Assembly: GCF_002305875.1 (NCBI RefSeq)
Contig: NZ_CP022098.1
Coordinates: forward strand, 2,914,001 to 2,978,000
Reading direction: 5' to 3'
From: Cystobacter fuscus
GTDB taxonomy: Bacteria > Myxococcota > Myxococcia > Myxococcales > Myxococcaceae
Length of the DNA: 64,000 nt
Shown here: positions 34,552 through 42,291 of the stretch, piece after piece
How positions within the stretch are numbered: the first letter of the stretch is position 1
How the letters are laid out: each line of letters begins with the position of its first letter
The notes under the pieces: model-generated
The model's input: the letters and a program-made list of their open reading frames with translations, nothing else
What the model was told of the DNA's origin: nothing
Database searches by the model: none
Translations under genes and position numbers: made by a program

Positions 34552-35002
34552 GCCGCAGTTCGTCTACGTCACGTACATCCAGACGACGCCGGAGAAGGTC
34601 TGGGCCGCCCTGCAGGACCCCGAGCTGACCCGGCAGTACTGGGGCATGCACAAGAACGTCTCCGACTGGAAGGCTGGCTCCCGCTGGGCGCACCAGGACT
34701 ATGAGACGAACGAGGTGCGCGTCACCGGCCAGGTGCTCGAGTCCGAGCCGCCGAAGAAGCTCGTCCTCTCCTGGGGCTCGCCCGAGGGGCGTCCCGGGGC
34801 GGAGCCGCCCTCGAAGGTCACGTTCCTCCTCGAGCCGTTCATGGGCGCGGTGCGCCTGACGGTGCTGCACGACGAACTCGTCGAGGGCGGCGAGACGATG
34901 AAGGGCATCTCCCAGGGCTGGCCGGCGATTCTCTCGAGCCTCAAGTCGCTGCTCGAGACGGGGCAGCCGCTGGTGATGACGACGAAGCGCTGGGGCCGTT
35001 AG
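34538..35002 (+). CDS. SRPBCC (AHSA1-like) domain protein
   Basis: 154 residues, Bet v1/START-like fold: YVTYIQTTPEKVWAALQDPELTRQYW at the start, FLLEPFMGAVRLTVLHDEL in the middle and a terminal helix (GWPAILSSLKSLLETG). AHSA1-like members bind hydrophobic ligands. GAAGAGG precedes the ATG inside the end of the ArsR gene, so translation is coupled. Regulated with ArsR from the palindromic promoter. Confidence 0.9.
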   Translation: MTTRKPQFVYVTYIQTTPEKVWAALQDPELTRQYWGMHKNVSDWKAGSRWAHQDYETNEVRVTGQVLESEPPKKLVLSWGSPEGRPGAEPPSKVTFLLEPFMGAVRLTVLHDELVEGGETMKGISQGWPAILSSLKSLLETGQPLVMTTKRWGR

Positions 35003-35021
35003 GGAGCATGCGCAGCCCACG

Positions 35022-35225
35022 TCACCCACGGTGGCGGCGGGCCAGCGCGGTGAACGTGCCCAGGCCCAGCAGCACCAGCGAGGCGTCCGCCCCCGTGGTC
35101 GAGCAGCCACTGCCCAGCAGGGCGAGGTCCGCACCCGTGACGCGGAAGGTCCGCGCGGCCGGGGTCTCATCCACGTTGCCCGCCGCATCACGGGCGCGCA
35201 CTTCCAGGGTGTACGCTCCCACGCA
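35022..35225 (-). pseudogene. C-terminal remnant of a MYXO-CTERM surface protein
   Basis: The frame gives YTLEVRARDAAGNVDETPA, the end of an Ig-like domain, then a Cys-containing tripartite tail: GCSTTGADASL, a hydrophobic helix and ARRHRG before the stop. That is the MYXO-CTERM sorting signal, recognised by myxosortase for surface anchoring. Upstream of about 35225 the coding similarity ends in unrelated sequence, so only the anchor end remains. Confidence 0.72.
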
Positions 35226-35646
35226 TAGGGCGAATAGAAGGCCTGTGGAGGGTGAGGGCTGGTGCAGAGGGGCCGAGGAGGGCCGCTGGAGGGTGGCGCC
35301 GAGCTGTGCGCCAGGCCGGTGGACAGGCGCTGCAGCTGCCTTTGGGCACATGCCTGCTCAGGCTGTGCTCCCCGCAGGGGTGAGGCAGAGTGCTTGGGCC
35401 TGTGGGCAACTGCGGCCCGGCGCTCAACACCACGCGAGCTGCGCTGGCCCCTGAGCCGGGGCTCGCTTCGCAGGCCACGTGGGTCGTTCCAGGTTTCAAA
35501 GGACTCGTTCTGACACCTCGTTGCCTACGAGTCGTCTGACACCCTTCCTGGTCCGTGGTGTCCCAGTGGAGCTCCACAGGTTTCAAAGGACTCGTTCTGA
35601 CACCTCGTCGCCTACGAGTCGTCTGACACCATTCCTGGGGGAACTC
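35226..35646. other. Gene-poor region with direct repeats
   Basis: 421 bases between the MYXO-CTERM remnant and the toxin cassette. It contains three short boxes (around 35353, 35376 and 35422) also found in the same order near 26311-26410, and the 62-bp direct repeat annotated separately. No gene supported. Confidence 0.4.
35490..35638. repeat. Two 62-bp direct repeats upstream of the toxin cassette
   Basis: Copies at 35490-35551 and 35577-35638 differ at two or three bases. Each contains an ACTCGT...ACGAGT inverted repeat around an 18-base loop and two CTGACACC boxes. The second copy ends 8 bases before the ATG of the small frame at 35647, so the repeats occupy the expected promoter/leader of the cassette. 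Confidence 0.8.
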
Positions 35647-35775
35647 ATGACCACCGACCACCTCGCGCCCGCGCAGAAGGCCGTGTCGCCCTTGAATGCC
35701 GTGTCGCCCTTCGCTCAACCAGGCCGCGAGAACTGGTCCATTGCTGGGGGGACATCACCACGGGGGTTCAAATGA
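35647..35775 (+). CDS. Possible 42-residue leader ORF coupled to the toxin gene
   Basis: The ATG at 35647 follows GGGGGAAC and the frame ends in a TGA that overlaps the toxin ATG (ATGA at 35772-35775), the usual sign of translational coupling. The product is polar with the duplicated motif KAVSPLNAVSPF; no family recognised. It could be a remnant of a helper gene such as sitB or a non-coding leader. Confidence 0.4.
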   Translation: MTTDHLAPAQKAVSPLNAVSPFAQPGRENWSIAGGTSPRGFK

Positions 35776-36443
35776 AGCTGGCCGGAGCAGTGGTGCTGTT
35801 GGTGTTCCTCACCGGATGCGCGACGACCCAGAGATCGGATGGCCCTGGAACAGGAGGCTCTGGTCCTTCTCCCTCACCGGGGGCCAAACCTGCCGTGAAA
35901 AAGGAACTGCCCTGGTTGAACGTTCCGGGCGGACGGATGAAGACGACTCTCTTCTACGGTCCTTGGCAGTGCCGTCGGGAGTTCATGAACGGGTGCCAGA
36001 GGGAGTGCGCCAGCGAGGGCTACAAGCTCATGGGCTGTATGTGGCTGGCCGATTTCAAGTTCGACTGGGAGGGACGCCTCGTTGCCTTGCCCGTTCCCGT
36101 CAAGGGCGGGAGCCGTTACGGCATCTATCACTGCTGCTGCGATTATCCCGAACTGTCACCCGAGGACAATGCAGCTCAACGCAAGGCGTGGAGCAGGTTT
36201 CGGACATCCTTCCGGAAGGCCTGGAGCGAGAAATTTGGTCAGTGGCCCGAGCAGGGCGGGGTGTCCTGGCCGGGGCACCACATCCGAGACCTCTGGCACG
36301 CTGGGAACCCGGTGGACCCCAACAACGTCTTCCCCGCGCAACCGGACGTTCACGAGGTGTACAACGATCAGTATCCCGCCTGTTATGGCGGCAAATCCCC
36401 CTGGAATACAGTGGGTCCCAACCTGCCCTACACGGACAACTGA
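35772..36443 (+). CDS. Lipoprotein polymorphic toxin, SitA-like, with putative HNH/His-metal nuclease domain
   Basis: 223 residues. A lipoprotein signal ends at LTGC (Cys16), followed by a Gly/Ser/Pro linker to about residue 40. The body has a Cys-rich block (CRREFMNGCQREC and HCCCDYP). The C-terminal region is WPGHHIRDLWHAGNP with His169, His170, Asp173 and His176, then PNN and His194 in DVHEVY, ending in a Trp/Tyr-rich tail. The spaced His/Asn residues recall treble-clef HNH-type nucleases of polymorphic toxins. The architecture (lipid anchor, linker, toxic C-terminus, immunity gene 2 bases downstream) is that of SitA toxins passed between myxobacterial cells by outer membrane exchange. Nuclease activity and SitA assignment are inferences. 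The ribosome site is weak (GGGGG), consistent with coupling. Confidence 0.75.
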   Translation: MKLAGAVVLLVFLTGCATTQRSDGPGTGGSGPSPSPGAKPAVKKELPWLNVPGGRMKTTLFYGPWQCRREFMNGCQRECASEGYKLMGCMWLADFKFDWEGRLVALPVPVKGGSRYGIYHCCCDYPELSPEDNAAQRKAWSRFRTSFRKAWSEKFGQWPEQGGVSWPGHHIRDLWHAGNPVDPNNVFPAQPDVHEVYNDQYPACYGGKSPWNTVGPNLPYTDN

Positions 36444-36445
36444 CG

Positions 36446-36925
36446 ATGGCCACGTCCATGAGCCGCCTGCTCGAAGAGGTCTCCCGCGATCATTTCCCGT
36501 ATCCCCCCGCCACGCCCGAGGAGATCGAGGAGTTCGAGCGGCGGGTAGGCTGGCGGTTGGACGCGGATCTGCGGGCCTTCTACCTGCACTGCAACGGGGC
36601 GGAGCTGATTGAGCGGTTGCCGGACACCCCCTACCGCATCCTCCCGCTGTCACAGGTCGTCCGGGCACGAGTGGCCATCTTCGGGAAGAAGAACGACGAT
36701 GACGCGCATGGGCCCGCATCGATGTGGGTCATCTGCGACATCCAGGACGGCAACTACGTGCTGGTGGATGTGGCCCGCCAGGAGAACGACCACTACCCCC
36801 TGACGGACGGCTATCATGAGGCATGGCCCAACCCGAAATACTGCGGGCCAGTCGCCAGCTCCTTCTCGGAGTTCTTGGAGCAGGTACTGCGCACCCAGCG
36901 CGGCCTTTACTGGCTGGGGGAATGA
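36446..36925 (+). CDS. SMI1/KNR4 (SUKH) immunity protein of the toxin cassette
   Basis: 159 residues with the same SUKH pattern and length as the orphan copy at 13519 (about 84% identity). It begins 2 bases after the toxin stop, so the two are made from one message. It should bind and neutralise the adjacent toxin in the producer and its kin. Residues that differ from the orphan (around 93-96 and 129-137) are candidate specificity positions. Downstream of the stop about 25 bases are also shared with the orphan locus. Confidence 0.88.
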   Translation: MATSMSRLLEEVSRDHFPYPPATPEEIEEFERRVGWRLDADLRAFYLHCNGAELIERLPDTPYRILPLSQVVRARVAIFGKKNDDDAHGPASMWVICDIQDGNYVLVDVARQENDHYPLTDGYHEAWPNPKYCGPVASSFSEFLEQVLRTQRGLYWLGE

Positions 36926-37112
36926 AGTCTCTCGGGTATTCCTCCATGGGGTGTGTCTACTCGGATGGTCTTGCTCTCCGCGCGGTCGCATCAATCCCAT
37001 CAGGCTCAATATTGGAATCGAACTCCTGGCGTGATTCCCTCTCAGCTCAATTGTCTAACAAGCTGTCGGACAATTTCGGGGTCGGGACACGCTTTGGCGA
37101 AGGCCCGCATGT

Positions 37113-37253
37113 TCATTCGGTGCCGATGACGCGGCCGCCGCCGTTGTCGCGCACCGCCGCCGCCAGCCACAGCGTCGAGACGCCAAAGGACGTGCCGAAC
37201 TCGACGATCGTCCTGCCGCTGTGCGCCCGCGCCGTCATGTAGCAGAAGGCGCT
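37113..37253 (-). pseudogene. O-methyltransferase-like fragment
   Basis: The minus strand reads AFCYMTARAHSGRTIVEFG, then TSFGVSTLWLAAAVRDNGG and GRVIGTE before a stop. This is the SAM-binding glycine region (motif I) of a class I methyltransferase. Both ends are missing: the right end abuts the duplicated AraC block at 37254 and a stop follows motif II on the left. Confidence 0.6.
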
Positions 37254-37813
37254 TGGTGGCTCGCCCCGCAGTTCGCTCGGATGTTTCCCAGGGTGTCGCT
37301 CTCGGCCGAGCTCATGGTGGTCGACGCCGGGAAATCCTCACCGCCGGCTCCGCGCTGGCTCACGCGGATCTCATGCTCGCGCTCGTCGCACGGCTGGCGG
37401 GGCCTTCCGTGGCGCATCTCGTGACGCGCTACCTCGTCCTCGACGAGCGGCCCTCCCAGGCCCGCTACATGGTGATGGAGCATCTCCGCGTGTCCGACCC
37501 TGGGTTGCGAGCGGTCGAACGTTTCATCGCGCAAAATATCGGCCGTCAGCTGTCTCTCGACGAGCTCGCCCGCGTGGCCGCGGTGTCTCCGCGGACGCTC
37601 GCTCGCCGGGTCCACGCGAGCCTCGGAGTGACGCCGCACGAGCTCGTGCAACGCATCCGCGTGAGTCGCGCGGCACATCTTCTCGAGACGACGCACGCAT
37701 CGGTCGACGACATCGCCGCGCAGGTGGGCTACGCCGATGCCGCGGCTTTCCGCCGCGTCTTTCGTCGATTCGCGGGTGAGTTGCCTCGCCGACGACGTGG
37801 GCCGACTGCCTGA
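37254..37813 (+). pseudogene. Truncated and frameshifted copy of the DJ-1/AraC regulator
   Basis: It corresponds to the last 190 codons of the regulator at 18035-19024. The N-terminal half is absent. Near 37333 one G of a GGGG run is missing relative to the intact gene, so the DJ-1 part and the AraC part are in different frames. The AraC helix-turn-helix region itself is intact (SLDELARVAAVSPRTLARR) and could be made from an internal start, but the break point and frameshift favour a dead copy. Confidence 0.85.
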
Positions 37814-37826
37814 GCTCCTCGAATCG
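37254..37826 (+). repeat. Second copy of the segment at 18464-19036
   Basis: Direct-orientation repeat of the AraC gene 3' part. It diverges from the 18-kb copy abruptly on both sides. The left junction joins a methyltransferase fragment; the right junction precedes an IS66 remnant by 26 bases. Confidence 0.85.
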
Positions 37827-37852
37827 GCGGCCCGAGTCGCTCCACGTCCCGT

Positions 37853-38029
37853 GCGCGGAATCACCACGGCTCCAAGCCGCCGAGCGGCACCGAGGTGGCG
37901 GTCCTCTTCTACTCGCTGATGGAGATGGCTCGCCTGCGCGGTGAGGACACGGGACGCTACCTGCTGCGCGCAGCGCTCGCCGCCATCGAGAATCCCGGCA
38001 CCGTCACGCTCCCGTCCAACTCCGACTGA
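37853..38029 (+). mobile_element. IS66-family transposase C-terminal remnant
   Basis: In-frame translation from 37853 to a TGA at 38027 gives NHHGSKPPSGTEVAVLFYS, then LMEMARLRGEDTGRYLLRA and PGTVTLPSNSD. This is the characteristic C-terminal tail of IS66-type TnpC transposases. Only about 58 residues remain; no terminal inverted repeat was found, so it marks a past insertion or recombination. Confidence 0.78.
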
Positions 38030-38223
38030 CTCCGCTGCGCCGTGCCTCGCTGCCCGGTGGGCTCATCCCCGCTTCGTCCAGACGGGGCGCGGCGAGCTAT
38101 TACGGGGTGGAAGCAAGCTCCTCGGGTCATCCGCATCTCGCCGCCCGGTAGCCCCACAACCGCGATTTTCTAGATTCGGCTCTACAGGCTGCTGGGGTAC
38201 ACTACGAAAGTCGCGTCTACGCC

Positions 38224-39400
38224 ATGCCCACTATTAGCCACGAGTTCTCGACACCTACTCTCGTTGGAGACCGGTTCGAGACGGATTCACCCTCGATCCC
38301 AGTAGATGCGCTGACCGAGTTGGTGGCGTACCAAGAACTCGTTGTCGAGTTGGCGAAGGAAATGGCTCGGGAGAGAACCCGTACGGGTCGTCTACCGAAG
38401 GGGTTCGCCAGAAAATTCGAACTCCGACTGACGAGTATCCAGAAGGGCTCTGCCGTCGCGCGACTGGATCGCGTCATCAAGAGCACCGGTGAAGAGCGCC
38501 CTCTCTTCCCTCCGGGGCATGACGTCTTCGACGAGGCTCGCGACACCCTTACCGACGCAATCGAGAGTTTCGAGAGCCGAGGAAAGCTCCCCGAGGCCTT
38601 CCCGCCCAACGTCATTCCGCTTTTCAGGAAGTTCGGACGCAGCCTGCGTGATGGGGAGGCCATTGTACTTCGTCCTGCGCGTGATGGCCGGCGCGCAGTT
38701 GCCTACACCCCGGAGACGCGCAAGCGTCTCGTACTACTCACCTCGGATACGTACACGCGCGAGGTGGAACTCACAGGGATAATTGTCCGCCAGGACGCGC
38801 AGAAGCGCCACTTCTGGCTGGACACCAAGGAGCAGGGCGTCATCGAGGTGGCCTACCCGGAACGCCTCCCACCCGGTCATCAGCAACGCGCTACGCGACT
38901 ACAAGTTCACTCGAATCCAAGTTGCCGGGATCGCGCAGTTCAACAGTAAGGACGCCTTCCAGGAATTCGATGGGGTCCCTACTGTTACGCTTGAGTCCGA
39001 CCTCAGCGAGGCCGACGTGCAAGACGTGGAGAGCCGGCTAAAGGAGTTCGAGGACCTAGAGCACGGGTGGCTCGACGGTGAGGATGGGGAAGTACCCTCC
39101 AAGGAAGGGCTCGGCTGGTTGCGCGGCATCATTCTGGCGCTGATGGCTTCCTACAAGGTACCGCTGCCGTATCTGTATCCGACCCCGGAAGGTGGAGTGC
39201 AGGCGGAATGGACCTTCAAACCGTGGGAGGTAAGCGCCGAGTTCAACCTCCTAAAAAGGTCGGCTTACCTACACGCGGTCAAGGGGAAGACCCGTGAGAC
39301 CGAAGCCGACGAGGTGGCGTTCGAAGAGAACGAGGACAAGGCGCTGGAGAAAACGGCGGGATTCGTTCTTCGTATCAAGGATCGTGGGGAGCGGGCATGA
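38224..39400 (+). pseudogene. Frameshifted gene of unknown function (about 392 codons)
   Basis: The first frame (ATG 38224) reads to about 38872 as one protein (FSTPTLVGDRFE, VDALTELVAYQELVVELAK, EVELTGIIVRQDAQKRHF). One extra G at about 38875 then shifts the natural continuation (VISNALRDYKFTRIQVAGI) into another frame that runs to 39400. The C-terminal part includes LEHGWLDGEDGE and PTPEGGVQAEW. No family is recognised. The start of the next gene overlaps its stop (ATGA at 39397-39400), so the pair was an operon. Base composition is less GC-rich than in core genes. Either a recent null mutation or a sequencing error. Confidence 0.7.
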
Positions 39401-39861
39401 CGGCGAAGGACGACGCGAGCCCCGAGAAGGACGCCTCAACGGGACCGAAGCACGAGCCCTCTGAGGAGCGGTGCTTTCGGCAAGTACACCCGCAGTTCTT
39501 CCAGAAGGGTCGTCTCACCGAAATGGCGTTTCGGTTGAAAGACCATGAACACGGCCTGTCGATTTCGTTGTCGTCGAAGACGAGTGCCGAGAAGGCCTTT
39601 GCGTTCTACACGAAGCCGAAAGAGCAAGGGGGCAAGGGTCTTCCTGCATGCGGGACGTGGGCAGTAACTACCGCTGAGTGCCATCGGGAAACGTGTGACG
39701 TCTACGAGGACCCGACTGAAATCGATCCGGCGCATGGGAGCATCGATATGCGCCACCTCAAGGCTGATAAGAGTCGCCGGAAAGAGGTGCAGACCAACCT
39801 CCGCATCTATGCCGAGGAGCGTGGCTGCGTCTTTAGCCCGACCAAAGAGGAAGGTGAGTAG
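39397..39861 (+). CDS. Uncharacterised protein, second gene of a two-gene cassette
   Basis: 154 residues, hydrophilic, no signal peptide. The core reads RQVHPQFFQKGRLTEMAFR, GTWAVTTAECHRE and HGSIDMRHLKADKSRR. I recall similar proteins in varied bacterial accessory regions (HPxF...GR.T..AFR, then a TVAEC block), always of unknown function and often beside a larger unknown partner. It overlaps the frameshifted gene before it by 4 bases. Confidence 0.65.
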   Translation: MTAKDDASPEKDASTGPKHEPSEERCFRQVHPQFFQKGRLTEMAFRLKDHEHGLSISLSSKTSAEKAFAFYTKPKEQGGKGLPACGTWAVTTAECHRETCDVYEDPTEIDPAHGSIDMRHLKADKSRRKEVQTNLRIYAEERGCVFSPTKEEGE

Positions 39862-39900
39862 CGGCCCGCCCTCAGTTTCCGTGAAAAGGGCAGAGCAGGG

Positions 39901-40131
39901 CTAGTGCAGGGTGGGCACCTTCGTGGGGACGGCGTGTGTCGCGTAGAAGCGCCGTGTAGTGCTCGGGCTTTTGTGGTTGAGAAAGGCCGCCACCGAAGCT
40001 GGGTCCGCGCCCTTCTCGATGGCCCAGGTGGCGACGGAGTGCTGGAACCGTCCCGGGGTTAAGGGCGGGATGCCCGCCGTCTCGCAGGCCCCCTTGATGG
40101 CTAGTGGAGTGTCCACGAAGTTCGTGGACAT
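39901..40131 (-). pseudogene. Tyrosine recombinase (integrase) C-terminal remnant
   Basis: 76 codons matching the catalytic end of phage-type integrases: LTPGRFQHSVATWAIEKG with the box II His, AAFLNHKSPSTTRRFYATH with the nucleophile Tyr. The N-terminal DNA-binding parts and the first catalytic Arg box are absent. It lies 0.75 kb from a tRNA-Asn gene, a usual integration target. Confidence 0.78.
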
Positions 40132-40471
40132 AGTCGCGGAGCGGAGAGAGTCGGCTTCCGAGCGCGAGTTCAGGCAATTGGGCCAGTTTCAGCCATGCGT
40201 GGTCGGGAGGTCTCTGTGGCGCTCTGGTAGTGCCTCGCCGACTACGTCCAAAAACTTCGTTTACAGTCCACTAGGAGCCTGTCGGAATATTCCCACGACC
40301 CACTACATATCGAGTAGTGCGAGTCGAACGCACCGCTACGGTTGGTATGTAGGACACGTTTTGGGGCGATACTCCGACAAGCTCCTAGGCCGTACTTCTC
40401 GAAGCTGAACGAGCCCCGCTCCACCAGAGGCTTCCCGGCCTCCAGCACCTCGGCGGATACGGCGGTGCATT
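40132..40471. other. Non-coding stretch containing a MITE-like element
   Basis: 340 bases between the integrase and toxin-antitoxin remnants. Apart from the 110-bp inverted-repeat element annotated separately nothing is recognised. Confidence 0.5.
40271..40388. mobile_element. MITE-like element bounded by CTAG
   Basis: GAGCCTGTCGGAATAT at 40275-40290 is the inverted match (14 of 16) of 40369-40384. Both are flanked outside by CTAG (40271-40274, 40385-40388), which fits the YTAR target duplication of IS5-group elements, although CTAG is itself palindromic and may belong to the repeats. The 78-base interior has no coding capacity but holds a small hairpin (CACTAC...GTAGTG). Confidence 0.62.
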
Positions 40472-40775
40472 TCAGGTCCTCGATTTCCACACGCCCGGTC
40501 GACGGCGAACGTGCAAGCAGGCGATCACCGTGATGCTCTGCCCACTCAACACGTAGAAGACCGCATATGGGAAGCGGCGCAGCAGTGCGCGGTTCACAGC
40601 GACTCGAGAATGCGCGTCTTGACCACGTCCCAGGACTCTCCCCCCACAGGGTCCGCACCCAGCTCGGCCAGCCGTCTCTCGAGTTCGGGGAGTTGCTCCG
40701 GCGCGGTCTCCACCTGCTCGGGATGGGTTGCCTGCCGCCCCACAGCTCCTCAATCCGCTGGGTGCGCTCTGCCAT
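40472..40775 (-). pseudogene. Decayed antitoxin/ParE-type toxin locus
   Basis: From an ATG at 40775 the frame shifts once, then gives the addiction-module antitoxin ending: PEQLPELERRLAELGADP, SWDVVKTRILESL and a stop at 40594. Immediately after comes the C-terminal third of a RelE/ParE toxin (LLRRFPYAVFYVLSGQSI, ACLHVRRRPGVW) to 40472. The toxin's first 60 or so residues are deleted, so the locus is dead. Confidence 0.75.
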
Positions 40776-40874
40776 GCTCGGGTGCTGCAACGACCGCTTG
40801 AGCTTTTCTCTTGCCCCGGGCAGGAGAGGGCAAAAGAAAAGGGCGCCAGACTTGTGTCTGACGCCCTGTTTCAG

Positions 40875-40947
40875 CTCCCCGACGTGGACTCGAACCACGG
40901 ACCTAGTGATTAACAGTCACCCGCTCTACCGGCTGAGCTATCGGGGA
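40875..40947 (-). tRNA. tRNA-Asn (GTT)
   Basis: Read on the minus strand: 7-bp acceptor TCCCCGA/TCGGGGA, D-arm GCTCAGCCGGTAGAGC, anticodon loop CTGTTAA (GTT), T-arm with GGTTCGAGTCC. No CCA encoded. 73 bases. It marks the right edge of the decayed accessory region. Confidence 0.95.
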
Positions 40948-41070
40948 ATATGTCCGCTGCGTGGTGGCCCGGGTGGGCCGCCGCGACAACGAGGTGCTTT
41001 CTAGAGAAGGGAGTCTCTCCTGTCAACAACCTGTTTCGACCCACTCGCACGACTTCGCTCGATTCCCTGG

Positions 41071-42291
41071 TTGGCCCTCGAAGGACTCGCCTCCCTCGTC
41101 ACCGCCTCCCTCTCCCTGGTCCTCTCGGGCCAGCCCGTGGAACGCGCCCTCGACCGCACCCTCCGCGCCCATCGCCACCTCTCGCGCGACCAGCGCCAGG
41201 TCCTCGCCGAGGCCCTCTTCAACGTCTCCCTGTGGCGCCGCCGGCTCGGTTTCCATCTCGGTACCCCGGTGGACCCCCCCGCGTCCTCCCTCCTCTACGC
41301 CTTCCTGCACCTGCTCGCGGGCCTTCCGTCCGATGTGGCCGCGCGGCTCGCCGAGGTTGGTACACCGCCTCCACCCCTTGTCCCGGACGTGCCTCCGTCC
41401 CTCGCCCTGCGCTGCTCCCTCCCCGATTGGCTCGCCGACCACTTCGCCCGGGAGTGGGGCCCCGCCGCCGAGGACTTCTGTGCCCACCTCAATGTCCCCG
41501 GCCCCGTCACCCTCCGCGTCAACCGCCTGCGCACCGACCGCGACTCCCTCCAGGCCCGGCTGCGCTCCGAGGGCGTCGAGACCCAGCCCGGGCTCCTCAG
41601 CCCCCTGGCGCTCCACGTCGTCGGCCCCCGGCCCAACCTCTATGGGCTCGCCTCCCTGCGCGAGGGTCTCTTCGAGGTGCAGGACGAGGGCAGTCAGCTC
41701 CTGGGGCTGCTCGTCGAGCCTCATCCCGGCGAGACCGTTCTCGACCTGTGCGCGGGGGCGGGGGGCAAGACGCTCCAGCTCGGTGCCGCCATGGAGAACC
41801 AGGGCCGGTTGCTGGCGTATGACCCGGATGCCGGGCGGCTCGACCGCCTCCTGCAGCGCTGTGCCCGGGCGGGCGTCTCGAATGTCCACGTGCTGCGCGC
41901 TCCCCCCGAGAGACTGCTCGTGGACCGGGTATTGGTGGATGCCCCGTGCTCGGAACTCGGTCCCCTGCGGCGTGGACCGGACCTGCGCTTCCGTCTCGCG
42001 CCGTCCTCCCTGTCCGAGCTGCCCCGGGTCCAGCGGGAGATCCTCGACCGGACCCGCTCGCTCGTGCGCCCGGGAGGCCGCCTCGTCTACGCGACCTGTA
42101 CCGTCAACCGCGCGGAGAACGAGGACCTGGTGCTCGGGTTCCTGCGGGACGCTCCCGAGTTCCGGCTCGTGCCGGCGGAGGGGTCCGGTGCTCTGGGCTC
42201 GTGCGCCCGGGATGGCTTCTGGGTCTGCGCGCCGCACCTGCACGGCTGCGATGCCTTCTTCGCCGCCGTGCTGGAGCGGACCGAGGGGTAG
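41071..42291 (+). CDS. rsmB: RsmB-like 16S rRNA (cytosine-5) methyltransferase
   Basis: 406 residues. The first 130 or so resemble the NusB-like domain of RsmB; the rest is the NOL1/NOP2/Sun methyltransferase. SAM motif LDLCAGAGGKTLQL, active-site motif DAPCSELG and the second Cys in YATCTVNRAENEDL are all present. It should make m5C967 of 16S rRNA; a related m5C enzyme is possible. The TTG start at 41071 is the first start codon in the open frame and lacks a clear ribosome binding site. Confidence 0.85.
   Translation: MALEGLASLVTASLSLVLSGQPVERALDRTLRAHRHLSRDQRQVLAEALFNVSLWRRRLGFHLGTPVDPPASSLLYAFLHLLAGLPSDVAARLAEVGTPPPPLVPDVPPSLALRCSLPDWLADHFAREWGPAAEDFCAHLNVPGPVTLRVNRLRTDRDSLQARLRSEGVETQPGLLSPLALHVVGPRPNLYGLASLREGLFEVQDEGSQLLGLLVEPHPGETVLDLCAGAGGKTLQLGAAMENQGRLLAYDPDAGRLDRLLQRCARAGVSNVHVLRAPPERLLVDRVLVDAPCSELGPLRRGPDLRFRLAPSSLSELPRVQREILDRTRSLVRPGGRLVYATCTVNRAENEDLVLGFLRDAPEFRLVPAEGSGALGSCARDGFWVCAPHLHGCDAFFAAVLERTEG

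Noticed and set aside
40875-40947. A direct-repeat partner of the tRNA-Asn 3' end that would define an island
   Set aside because: I looked for the T-arm/acceptor sequence to the left and did not find a copy by eye; a computed search would be needed.
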